A DNA stretch of 64,000 nt, taken from positions 992,001 to 1,056,000 of the forward strand of contig NZ_WLYK01000001.1 in the NCBI RefSeq assembly GCF_009707545.1, written 5' to 3'. The notes under the pieces are model-generated. The model made no database searches. It was not told the DNA's origin and was given only the letters and a program-made list of their open reading frames with translations. A program made the translations under genes and the position numbers. Positions 24,692 to 31,940 of the stretch are shown piece by piece; within the stretch, counting starts at the first letter, position 1, and each line of letters begins with the position of its first letter. This DNA comes from Nakamurella alba. GTDB taxonomy: Bacteria > Actinomycetota > Actinomycetes > Mycobacteriales > Nakamurellaceae.

Positions 24692-24730
24692 GGACGCCGC
24701 GTCCGGCCCCTCAGGCCGGGCGCGGCGTCC
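24692..24730 (+). terminator. Hairpin terminator after UPF0182
   Basis: A 17-bp stem with one T-G wobble: 24692-24708 pairs with 24714-24730 around the loop CCTCA (arms GGACGCCGCG and CCGGCC). It begins 28 nt after the stop codon. Confidence 0.8.
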
Positions 24731-24791
24731 GCCGTTCACCGGCCCCGGGTTCCTGCGCTGATCTCCCGCCGCCTGGCCCCGGATTCGCGCG

Positions 24792-24870
24792 ATGATCAAC
24801 TTCGCCGACGCGTACGAAGTAGGCGACTCCTGCCTCACCCGTCCCAAAAGCAGCAACTTCCCACGCGCAG
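24792..24870 (+). repeat. 79-bp interspersed-type repeat, copy 1
   Basis: This copy matches 24914-24992 at all but about four of 79 positions. It contains an inverted repeat, CAACTTCG ... CGAAGT, around a 10-nt loop. It is non-coding as far as I can see. Together the two copies fill most of the gap between UPF0182 and the tRNA. Confidence 0.75.
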
Positions 24871-24913
24871 CCCGTGTGCAGCTGGTGCGCGGCCGATGGC
24901 CGGGGTTCCCACC

Positions 24914-24992
24914 ATGATCAACTTCGCCGGCGCGTACGAAGTTGGCGACTCCTGCCTCACCCGTCCCAACGGCAGCAACTTCCCACGCGCAG
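24914..24992 (+). repeat. 79-bp interspersed-type repeat, copy 2
   Basis: Second copy, 43 nt after the first, in the same orientation. Here the inverted repeat is complete: CAACTTCG and CGAAGTTG around 10 nt. The spacer between copies is not related to the spacer after copy 2. The family is not identified. Confidence 0.75.
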
Positions 24993-25042
24993 GCCGCCAT
25001 CCGGCGGCTCGTGGCGTCCGTGCGGCACCCTCACCAGGCGAT

Positions 25043-25072
25043 TTGGATCCTCGTCCATCCGGTGGTTACAGT
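25043..25072 (+). promoter_or_regulatory. Promoter of the initiator tRNA gene
   Basis: -35 TTGGAT (25043-25048), 18-nt spacer, -10 TACAGT (25067-25072). Transcription would begin about 10 nt before the tRNA. Confidence 0.5.
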
Positions 25073-25088
25073 GGTGTCACCACAACGA

Positions 25089-25162
25089 CGCGGGGTGGAG
25101 CAGCTCGGTAGCTCGCTGGGCTCATAACCCAGAGGTCACAGGTTCGAATCCTGTCCCCGCTA
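25089..25162 (+). tRNA. Initiator tRNA-fMet (CAT anticodon)
   Basis: A 74-nt cloverleaf. The acceptor stem pairs GCGGGG with CCCCGC, leaving the first base C opposite T, the unpaired end that marks initiator tRNAs. The anticodon stem has three consecutive G-C pairs (GGG ... CCC) around CTCATAA, and A11-T24 replaces the usual pyrimidine-purine pair in the D stem. All three are initiator features. CCA is not encoded. It is followed directly by a terminator. Confidence 0.96.
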
Positions 25163-25168
25163 CTAGTG

Positions 25169-25210
25169 AAGGGCCCTTGACCTGGGGAAACTCAGGTCGG
25201 GGGCTCTTGT
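25169..25210 (+). terminator. Terminator after tRNA-fMet
   Basis: A stem of about 15 pairs (AAGGGCCCTTGACCTG with CAGGTCGGGGGCTCTT, including wobble pairs) around GGGAAACT, followed by GTCATTTCTGTT. It has the hairpin and T-rich tail of an intrinsic terminator. Confidence 0.75.
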
Positions 25211-25312
25211 CATTTCTGTTCTGAGGTCCTAACCCAGCGGAAACCCAGCGGTTTCGTGGCAGTCCCGGCCCCGCAGTCAGCAGTGGGAGCGCTGACCTGC
25301 GAGGCTGTGCGG

Positions 25313-25570
25313 ATGCCCGACGACCACGACGGCGCCGCAGTCGCGGACCTCCTTCGCCTGCAGATTCTGGGCGCCGTGGAGTCCGCGCTCCGCCGGTGGC
25401 CGGAGGTGATGGCGGTCATTGCCGCGTCGGCGGACCGGGAGGCGGCGACCGTCGCCGTCGGATCCCTGCTCGAGGTCGACCGGATCCAGGCGGCGGCGGT
25501 GTTGGACCTGCAGTGGGGAGCGCTCACCGCCGACCGCAGACGGCAGCTCTCTGCCGGGAGCGCCGGCTGA
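25313..25570 (+). CDS. Small hypothetical protein (85 aa) with a gyrase-A-like helix motif
   Basis: Helical throughout: LLRLQILGAVESALRRWPEVMAVI, then ASADREAATVAVGSLLEVDRIQAAAVLDLQWGALTADRRRQL (each quoted only in part as evidence of helix). The last 35 residues recall the segment of DNA gyrase/topoisomerase IV subunit A that reads xxQAxAILDMxLxxLTxxER. No Tyr or other catalytic residue is present, so at most this is the helical fold. ATG 25313 is chosen; an upstream GTG at 25256 would add 19 unstructured residues. Function unknown. Confidence 0.55.
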   Translation: MPDDHDGAAVADLLRLQILGAVESALRRWPEVMAVIAASADREAATVAVGSLLEVDRIQAAAVLDLQWGALTADRRRQLSAGSAG

Positions 25571-25622
25571 GCGCGACGAGCTCGCGAGATCACCACCACG
25601 CACGGGCCGGCACACCGCGAAA

Positions 25623-26921
25623 TCAGGACAGGGCGCCGCCGGCCATCCGGTGCAGCACCTCGGTGAGGACGTCGACGCCGGTGCAGAGATCCTCGTCGGT
25701 GGTGTACTCGTTCTCGGCGTGGGAGACCCCGTCGACACTGGGCACGAAGAGCATCACAGTCGGCACGGTGTCCTTCATGTTGGTGGAGTCATGGCCGGCC
25801 CGGGTCTGCACCTTCATCGAGGACACCCCGAGGTCGGTGACCACCTGCGCGGCGAGATCCACGCCCTCGGACTGGTACTGCTGACCCTTCCAGGTGTGCG
25901 CGAACCGGCGCTCGATCTGCACGTCGGCCTGCACCTCGATCTCGGCGAACCGGCGGCGCAGCAGGGCATCCGCCTCGTCGAGCAGGTCATCGGAGGGGGA
26001 GCGGAGGTCGAGGTGCAGGTATACCTCGCGGGCCACCACCACCGGCGAGTTCGGGTAGACGGTCAGCTGTCCGCAGGAGGTGTGCAGATCCTCGCCGAAG
26101 CGGTCGGCCAGCTCACGCAGCGCCACCACGACCAGGGCCGCGCCGTAGAGCGCGTCCTGCCGGTCGGCGATCGCCGTCGCGCCGGTGTGCGACTGCGCCC
26201 CGGTCACGGCGATCTCGTACTTGTTCGCGCCCCAGGTGGAGTCGACAAGGCCGAGTACGATGCCACTCTTGTCGAGCTCGCGGCCCTGCTCGATGTGGAT
26301 CTCCGCATAGGCGCCGACCTGCCGGCCGGTGCCGTCGCCGAAGGCGTCGCCCGCGCCGAGGCTGCCGATCGCCCCGAGTGCCTCACCGACGCTGACCCCG
26401 GTGACATCGGTGGTGGTGAGCGCCTTCTCCAGCGGGATCTTGCCGGTGAACACACCGCTGCCCATCATCGACGGCTTGAAGCGGGATCCCTCCTCGTTGA
26501 ACCAGTTGACCACCGCGAAGTTGAAACCCGGCACCGTGCCGGCGGTCTCGTGCCCGCGCACCACCCGGTGCAGGGCGTGGGCGGCGGCCAGAACCCCATA
26601 GGCGCCGTCGTACTTCCCGCCACGCGGCTGGCTGTCCAGGTGCGATCCGGCGAGCAACCAGGGGGCGCCGGGGGCGAACTCTCTCAGCCCGAACATGTTC
26701 CCGACCCGGTCGAACTCGACGGTGAAGCCGTTGCGGTCGAGCCAGGCGGCGAGCCAACTCCGCATCTCCCCGTCCTCTGCCGTCGCCGCCTGCCGCTCGA
26801 CGCCGCCGGCCGGGGTGGCGCCGAAGGCCGACAGCTCGACGAAGTCGTCGATGAAACTGCGGTTGTCACCGGCATCCCGGCCCGGGTGGGTCGCGGCGGG
26901 GGAGAGGGTCTGGTCGGACAC
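25623..26921 (-). CDS. M20 family N-carbamoyl amino acid / allantoate amidohydrolase
   Basis: 432 residues of the hydantoinase/carbamoylase branch of M20, which includes beta-ureidopropionase, N-carbamoyl-L-amino acid hydrolase and allantoate amidohydrolase. Metal ligands: GSHLDSQPRGGKYDG (about 85-99), NWFNEEGSRF (about 130), HIEQG (about 195) and the final His in VSHAENEYT. The substrate-side pattern AGHDSTNM is also present. In the pathway it would hydrolyse the carbamoyl product of the neighbouring ring-opening enzyme to amino acid, CO2 and ammonia. GTG 26921 has GGAGG 6-7 nt before it. It is the last gene of the minus-strand arm of the regulon. Confidence 0.88.
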   Translation of the reverse strand: MSDQTLSPAATHPGRDAGDNRSFIDDFVELSAFGATPAGGVERQAATAEDGEMRSWLAAWLDRNGFTVEFDRVGNMFGLREFAPGAPWLLAGSHLDSQPRGGKYDGAYGVLAAAHALHRVVRGHETAGTVPGFNFAVVNWFNEEGSRFKPSMMGSGVFTGKIPLEKALTTTDVTGVSVGEALGAIGSLGAGDAFGDGTGRQVGAYAEIHIEQGRELDKSGIVLGLVDSTWGANKYEIAVTGAQSHTGATAIADRQDALYGAALVVVALRELADRFGEDLHTSCGQLTVYPNSPVVVAREVYLHLDLRSPSDDLLDEADALLRRRFAEIEVQADVQIERRFAHTWKGQQYQSEGVDLAAQVVTDLGVSSMKVQTRAGHDSTNMKDTVPTVMLFVPSVDGVSHAENEYTTDEDLCTGVDVLTEVLHRMAGGALS

Positions 26922-27006
26922 GGAAACCTCCGGGGGTGCTGACGGGTGCTGTCGGGAACGGCGGGAACAACAACGAGGGCGACCCGGCGGAGGCCGCGAA
27001 CGTAGG

Positions 27007-28023
27007 TCAGGCGACGGCTGCGGTGTGTTCGGCCATCGCCGGGATGATCCGTTCACCGTAGGCCTGCAGGGTGGCGTTCTTGCCGTCGTGCTGCAGGTAC
27101 ACGCCGAACTGGTCGACGCCGAGGGCCTGCAGCTCCTTCATCCGCTCGATGTGCCGGTCGATGTCACCGAGAACGCAGAAGCGTTCGACGATCTCGTCGG
27201 GCACGAAGTCGGTGGACGGGTTGCCGGCCAGGCCGTGGTGGTTGTAGTCGTAGCCCTGCCGGCCGGCGATGTAGTCGGTCAGCGCCCGGGGAACGGTGCC
27301 GTCCGTCCCGTACCGGGTGACCATGTCGGCGACGTGGTTGCCCACCATGCCGCCGAACCAGCGGCACTGCTCGAGCTGGTGCGCCAGGTCGGTCCCGACG
27401 TAGGCCGGCGCCGCGACGCAGATCTTCACGTCCATCGGGTCGCGCCCGGCGTCGGCGGCGGCGTTGCGGACCCGCTCGATCGTCCATTTCGCGATCTCCG
27501 GATCGGCGAGCTGCAGGATGAAGCCGTCGGCGTGCCGACCGGTCAGCTCCAACGCCTTGGGCCCGTACCCGGCCACCCACACGTCCAGCCGGGAGTTCGT
27601 CGCCCACGGCAGCCGCAGCTGCTTGCCCTGCCACTCGACCGCCCGCCCGTTGCCGAGCTCGCGGATCACCTCCACCGAGTCCCGCAGGGTGGCCAGCGTC
27701 GACGGCTGACCGGACAGCACCCGGACCGCGCTGTCGCCGCGGCCGATCCCGCAGATCGTGCGGTTGCCGTACATCGAGTTCAGCGTCGCGTAGGTGCTGG
27801 CGGTCACCGTCCAGTCCCGGGTCAGCGGGTTGGTGACCATCGGGCCGACGACGATGTTGCGCGTCGAGGCCAGGATCTGGCCGTGGATGACGTACGGCTC
27901 CTGCCAGAGGATGTGCGAGTCGAAGGTCCAGAAGTGGGAGAACCCGTAGGTCTCCGCACGGACGGCCAGGTCGACGACCCGGGAGGCCGGCGGGACGCAC
28001 TGCATGACAACACCGAACTGCAC
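27007..28023 (-). CDS. LLM class flavin- or F420-dependent oxidoreductase (TIGR03842-like)
   Basis: 338 residues of a luciferase-like TIM barrel. QFGVVMQCVPPASRVVDLA at the start, FWTFDSHILWQEPYV, and GYGPKALELTGRHADGFILQL (quoted in parts) match the subgroup often annotated as F420-dependent and found beside hydantoinases. It could oxidise or oxygenate the heterocycle or reduce it before ring opening. RutA, another LLM enzyme, opens uracil by oxygenation, but this protein belongs to a different subgroup. GTG 28023 is chosen; the RBS is weak. It lies 47 bp from the hydantoinase stop and 85 bp before the carbamoylase. Confidence 0.82.
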   Translation of the reverse strand: MQFGVVMQCVPPASRVVDLAVRAETYGFSHFWTFDSHILWQEPYVIHGQILASTRNIVVGPMVTNPLTRDWTVTASTYATLNSMYGNRTICGIGRGDSAVRVLSGQPSTLATLRDSVEVIRELGNGRAVEWQGKQLRLPWATNSRLDVWVAGYGPKALELTGRHADGFILQLADPEIAKWTIERVRNAAADAGRDPMDVKICVAAPAYVGTDLAHQLEQCRWFGGMVGNHVADMVTRYGTDGTVPRALTDYIAGRQGYDYNHHGLAGNPSTDFVPDEIVERFCVLGDIDRHIERMKELQALGVDQFGVYLQHDGKNATLQAYGERIIPAMAEHTAAVA

Positions 28024-28070
28024 GGGGAACCAGCTTTCGACGAGGGTGGGGGTCGGTCGGGTACCGGAGG

Positions 28071-29489
28071 TCAGACGAGGGTCTGGGCGAGACCCCTGGC
28101 CACGTAACGGCCGTCGCCGGGACGACCCAGGTAGTGGCCGTGGTCGACGACGACCTTCCCGCGGGACAGCACGGTCCGCACGGCACCGTCGACCTCGAAG
28201 CCCTCGTACGCGGAGTGGTCGAGATTCATGTGATGGGTGGCGTTGATGCCGATCGAGGTGTGCCCGGCCGGGTCGTAGATCACGATGTCGGCATCGCCAC
28301 CGGGGGTGATCGCACCCTTGCGCGGGTACATCCCGAACATCCGGGCCGGGGTGGTGCAGCACAGTTCCACCCACCGCTCCATGGTGATCCGGCCGTCGAC
28401 CACGCCCTGGTACATCAGGTCCATCCGGTGTTCGACGCCGCCGATCCCGTTGGGGATCTTCGAGAAATCGCCGAGCCCCATCTCCTTCTGATCCTTCATG
28501 CAGAACGGGCAGTGGTCCGTCGCGATGCCGGACACGTCGCCGGTCCGGATGAACCGCCACAGCGCGTCCTGGTGACCCTCGGCCCGGGAGCGCAGCGGGG
28601 TGGAGGCCACCCACTTCGCGCCCTCGAAACCCGGTGCGCCCAGCTGCTCCTCGAGACTGAGGTACAGGTACTGGGGGCAGGTCTCGGCGAACACGTTGGC
28701 GCCGTTCCCGCGCGCCCAGGCGATCTGTTCGAGCGCCTGCTTCGCCGACACGTGCACGACGTAGAGCGGTGCGCCCGTCACCTCGGCGAGCATGATCGCC
28801 CGGTGAGTGGCTTCCTCCTCCAACTGCCACGGGCGCGAGATCCCGTGGTAGATCGGGTCGGTCTCCCCGCGCGCCAGGTGCTCCTTGACGATCTCGTCGA
28901 TGGCGATGCCGTTCTCGGCGTGCATCATCATCATCGCGCCGAGACCGGCGGCCCGCCGCATCGCCCGCAGGATCTTGCCGTCGTCGGAGTAGTAGACGCC
29001 GGGATAGGCCATGAACAGCTTGAAGCTGGTGACGCCCTCGGCCATGAGTTCACCCATGGCCGCGAGGGACTCGTCGTTCACGTCGCCGACGATCTGGTGG
29101 AAGCCGTAGTCGATCGCGCACACCCCGGCGGCCTTGTCCTGCCACAGCGCGAAGGTGTCCTGCAGCCGCTCGCCCGGGGTCTGGATCGCGAAGTCCACGA
29201 TGGTCGTCGTGCCGCCGAAAGCCGCTGCCCGGGTACCGGTCTCGAAGGTGTCGGAAGCGGTGGTGCCACCGAACGGCATCTGCATGTGGGTGTGCGCGTC
29301 CACGCCGCCGGGGATCACGTAGGTCCCGGTGGCGTCGATCACCACGTCGGCGGTCGAGCGGAGATCGCCGAGTCGCTGCGAGCCGGGCTCGAGCAGGGCC
29401 ACCACCCGCTCGTCCTCGACCAGCACGTCCAGCAGCTGCCGGCCGATGGCGGAGACGACGGTGCCGCCGGCGATGAGGGTGGTGGTCAT
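28071..29489 (-). CDS. Dihydropyrimidinase / D-hydantoinase
   Basis: 472 residues of a cyclic amidohydrolase. Metal site: DAHTHM (about 64-69), the Lys that is carbamylated in SFKLFMAYPG (about 155), His in MMHAEN, His in VVHVSA, and Asp in ATDHCPFC (about 318). The loop YLYLSLEE and the SKIPNGIGGVEHR segment are typical of dihydropyrimidinase. It opens dihydrouracil/dihydrothymine or 5-substituted hydantoins to the N-carbamoyl acid, which the neighbouring M20 enzyme can hydrolyse. The gene belongs to the minus-strand arm, 163 bp after the second dioxygenase, with a hairpin in that gap. Confidence 0.92.
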   Translation of the reverse strand: MTTTLIAGGTVVSAIGRQLLDVLVEDERVVALLEPGSQRLGDLRSTADVVIDATGTYVIPGGVDAHTHMQMPFGGTTASDTFETGTRAAAFGGTTTIVDFAIQTPGERLQDTFALWQDKAAGVCAIDYGFHQIVGDVNDESLAAMGELMAEGVTSFKLFMAYPGVYYSDDGKILRAMRRAAGLGAMMMMHAENGIAIDEIVKEHLARGETDPIYHGISRPWQLEEEATHRAIMLAEVTGAPLYVVHVSAKQALEQIAWARGNGANVFAETCPQYLYLSLEEQLGAPGFEGAKWVASTPLRSRAEGHQDALWRFIRTGDVSGIATDHCPFCMKDQKEMGLGDFSKIPNGIGGVEHRMDLMYQGVVDGRITMERWVELCCTTPARMFGMYPRKGAITPGGDADIVIYDPAGHTSIGINATHHMNLDHSAYEGFEVDGAVRTVLSRGKVVVDHGHYLGRPGDGRYVARGLAQTLV

Positions 29490-29603
29490 GGGTGCGGTGG
29501 TCCTCCGGGCGGTCGGCTGCCCGACCGCGGGCGCGGCGCACCGGCGGTCGGGTGGAATCGGCGGTGAGAGGTGGTGCGGATGTGAGAAGTGCGGCGGTGC
29601 ACC

Positions 29604-29642
29604 GCGATCCGGCCGGCTGGGACATCCGCCCGACCGGATCGC
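29604..29642 (-). terminator. Hairpin inside the minus-strand arm of the regulon
   Basis: GCGATCCGG (29604-29612) pairs perfectly with CCGGATCGC (29634-29642) across a 21-nt loop. It begins 10 nt after the stop codon of the second dioxygenase. It may terminate part of the transcripts and lower expression of the hydantoinase, LLM and carbamoylase genes relative to the dioxygenases. Confidence 0.45.
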
Positions 29643-29651
29643 AGCAGGCGA

Positions 29652-30707
29652 CTACTGCTGGTTCAACTTCTCCAGGTAGGCCTCGGTGGCGTCACCCGTC
29701 ACCAGGTGCTTGCGTTCGGCGTAGGTCTTCTTGATGAAGCGCTGCTCCCAGTCGTAGACCGAGACCGGGTCGAACTGCGGGCCCTCGGAGCCGTAGGTGG
29801 TCTTCAGCGGCTCGATGACGGTGTCCACCGCCGGCAGGTGGAAGGTGGTCAGCGTGGTGCGGTGGCCCTCCGGGTCCTCGGAGGCGACGACGCGGTGCCG
29901 GGTGGCCGGCCACAGGCCGTTGGTCCACCGCATCATCAGCTCGCCCATGTTGATCACGAGCGCCTCGTCGATCACCGGGACCGGGAACCAGTTGCCCTCG
30001 AGATCGCGGATCTGCAGCCCTTCGTAGGTACCGCGCTGGTGCAGGATCGTCAGCGTCCCACCGTCGAAGTGCTCGTCGAAGATCACCGTCGGGTGCTCGG
30101 TGAGGGGCGCGTGCCGGGCCGGGTAGTAGTTGATCGAGCAGCTGGAGGCGTTCGGCTCGATCAGGGCATCGAAGTAGTCGTCCGGCAGGGACAGGGCGAC
30201 GGCGAAGAGCTTCATCATCGACGCGCCGAGCTGCTGGGTCGCCTCGAACAGGTCGCGGACCGCCTCGTGATACCCGACGACCTCCTCGGGCCAGACGTTG
30301 GGGGAGAAGAAGTCCGAGTAGGCGGCCGGGACACCGGCGGCCTCGGCGTGCGCCGAGTTGTCGAAGTGGCTGGCGTGCATGCGCAGCGAGCGCACCTGAC
30401 CGGCCTTGTCGATGTTGGTCGTCAGTCCGCGGTAGGGGTGGCCGACCGGCGACACCAGGCTGTCCCGGTAGTCCTGCGGCATCTGCGCCAGCTGGATCGA
30501 CTTGGAGTACACGGCGTCCAGCTTCTCGATCGGGATGCCGTGCCCGACGATCTGGAAGAAGCCGGAGTGCACGGCCGCGGTGTTCACCTGCTCCGGCGCG
30601 GTCACCAGGTCGGTGCCGTCCAGGAACGAGGTGATGTCGATGACCGGGATCAGCGGGGTGCCGACCACCACGCCGTCGTCGGATGCGGGGGTCTCGTTGT
30701 CGCCCAT
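29652..30707 (-). CDS. 2-oxoglutarate/Fe(II)-dependent (isopenicillin N synthase-like) dioxygenase 1
   Basis: 351 residues. The N-terminal DIOX_N part contains PVIDITSF and SGFFQIVGHGIP. The jelly-roll core holds the iron ligands His-x-Asp in DEHFDGG (about 228-232) and His in WPATRHRVVAS (about 286), with Arg in HRTTLTTFHLP as the 2-oxoglutarate anchor. This family hydroxylates small molecules, including, in fungi, thymine. RxT replaces the usual RxS. It is adjacent to a paralogue (38 bp apart) with only distant overall similarity, so the two probably act in sequence or on related compounds. A nucleobase-related substrate is an inference from context. Confidence 0.87.
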   Translation of the reverse strand: MGDNETPASDDGVVVGTPLIPVIDITSFLDGTDLVTAPEQVNTAAVHSGFFQIVGHGIPIEKLDAVYSKSIQLAQMPQDYRDSLVSPVGHPYRGLTTNIDKAGQVRSLRMHASHFDNSAHAEAAGVPAAYSDFFSPNVWPEEVVGYHEAVRDLFEATQQLGASMMKLFAVALSLPDDYFDALIEPNASSCSINYYPARHAPLTEHPTVIFDEHFDGGTLTILHQRGTYEGLQIRDLEGNWFPVPVIDEALVINMGELMMRWTNGLWPATRHRVVASEDPEGHRTTLTTFHLPAVDTVIEPLKTTYGSEGPQFDPVSVYDWEQRFIKKTYAERKHLVTGDATEAYLEKLNQQ

Positions 30708-30745
30708 GGGGTTTCCTTCCGTGGAACGGTGCAGCGTGGTGAGGT

Positions 30746-31699
30746 TCAGGCGGTGACGGTGCGGCGGAACTTGCCCATCAGGTGGGGGCCGGCGGTCACC
30801 GGTTCGTACTTCGGCGACTCACCCGGTTCCAGGCACGAGGGCAGGCAGCTCACGACGGCGTCCCAGTTGGCGTTGAAGAAGAACGGCACACTCTGCCGCC
30901 GGGCCGCGGCGGCTGCGCCGCCCACCGGGTTCACCACCCGGTGCAGGGTCGACTGCCAGCGGTCGTTCGTCCACCGGGCCATCAGATCACCGATGTTGAT
31001 GACGTAGCCACCGGGCACGCTCGGCACGTCGACCCAGTTCTGCTCCTTGTCGACCACCTGCAGGCCACCCACCGCGTCCTGCCGCAGGATCGTGAGCAGG
31101 CCGTAGTCCGTGTGCGCGCCGGCCCGCTGCTGGCCGATCGCCAGCGGCTGGTCGGTCTCCGGGTAGTTGATCGCCCGCAGCGCGCTCGGCGCGTGGCTCA
31201 TCATCGGGTCGAAGAAGTCGCGGGGGAGATCCAGGGCGAGGGCGAACAGCCGCATCAGCCGCTCGCTGAGCACGCTCATCTCGGCGTAGTAGTCGGCGCA
31301 CACCTGCTGCAGCTCCGGCAGCGCATCCGGCCAGCGGTTCGGCTGGTACACCGACGCCTCGTCGGGATCGGACAGCTCGTGCGCCGGCGGCTGCATCGGC
31401 CCGAGGTTGATGCTCTCCTTCAGGTCGCCCGGGGTCGCGACGCCGAGGGACTTCGCCAGCGACTCGGCGCTGACCGGGATGTAGCCGTAGGGCTCGCCCG
31501 GCTCTGGGCGCAGCGCGAGCTTGTCCTCGTCCGGCAGGTCGAAGAAGGCGCGCAATGTGCTCCACAGCCGCTCCTCGACAGCGGGATCCACTCCGTGGCC
31601 GACGATCTGGAAGAAGCCCACCTCGGTGCAGACCTCGTCCAGCGCCCGGGCGAGGGTCTCGTCGTCCGAGGTCAGGTCGAGGATGGGAACGTAGGTCAC
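30746..31699 (-). CDS. 2-oxoglutarate/Fe(II)-dependent (isopenicillin N synthase-like) dioxygenase 2
   Basis: 317 residues and a full set of motifs: EVGFFQIVGHGV near residue 27, the iron ligands in AGAHTDYGLLT (HxD, about 197-199) and STLHRVVNP (about 254), and the 2-oxoglutarate-binding RxS in RRQSVPFFFN. It starts at GTG 31699, with GAGAGGG 6 nt upstream. It is the first gene of the minus-strand arm. Its promoter carries the shared GTTATGCGTATAAC operator about 100 bp upstream. The YGYIPV and LGVATPGDLKE segments are typical of bacterial IPNS-like oxygenases of unknown substrate. Confidence 0.89.
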   Translation of the reverse strand: MTYVPILDLTSDDETLARALDEVCTEVGFFQIVGHGVDPAVEERLWSTLRAFFDLPDEDKLALRPEPGEPYGYIPVSAESLAKSLGVATPGDLKESINLGPMQPPAHELSDPDEASVYQPNRWPDALPELQQVCADYYAEMSVLSERLMRLFALALDLPRDFFDPMMSHAPSALRAINYPETDQPLAIGQQRAGAHTDYGLLTILRQDAVGGLQVVDKEQNWVDVPSVPGGYVINIGDLMARWTNDRWQSTLHRVVNPVGGAAAAARRQSVPFFFNANWDAVVSCLPSCLEPGESPKYEPVTAGPHLMGKFRRTVTA

Positions 31700-31793
31700 A
31701 GTGGCCCTCTCAAGCTCTGGTGCCGCACCGGGGCGATCTTCGACCGGTGACGGACAAGGTCCGACGGGTGCAACGCCGGCCGCGAAGCCTGGC

Positions 31794-31839
31794 GTTATGC
31801 GTATAACTCGACGCTAGCCCGCGGAGGGACGGAAGGCAA
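31794..31839 (-). promoter_or_regulatory. Promoter and LacI-type operator of the dioxygenase-hydantoinase arm
   Basis: On the minus strand: -35 TTGCCT (31834-31839), 17-nt spacer, -10 TAGCGT (31811-31816), then after 3 nt the palindrome GTTATACGCATAAC (31794-31807), which covers the predicted start site. On the plus strand the palindrome reads GTTATGCGTATAAC. It has perfect 5-bp arms and a central CG step, as LacI-family operators do. Near-identical sites lie at 34362 and 37560. Confidence 0.75.
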
Positions 31840-31940
31840 CGGTCGATGGCGAGATTCCGGGCGATCCGGTGGACCGAAACAGACCCGAAACAAGTTGGTG
31901 ACGCACCGTTCCCGCCCGGCGAGCGGGCCGCTCCGGCCGC

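Noticed and set aside
24792-24992. CRISPR array
   Set aside because: Only two copies, each 79 bp with a 43-bp gap, no further repeats or cas genes. CRISPR repeats are shorter and more numerous.
25089-25162. Elongator tRNA-Met and an integrated element at this tRNA
   Set aside because: Initiator features (unpaired first base, three G-C pairs in the anticodon stem, A11-T24) exclude an elongator. No integrase or att duplication of the tRNA 3' end is seen.
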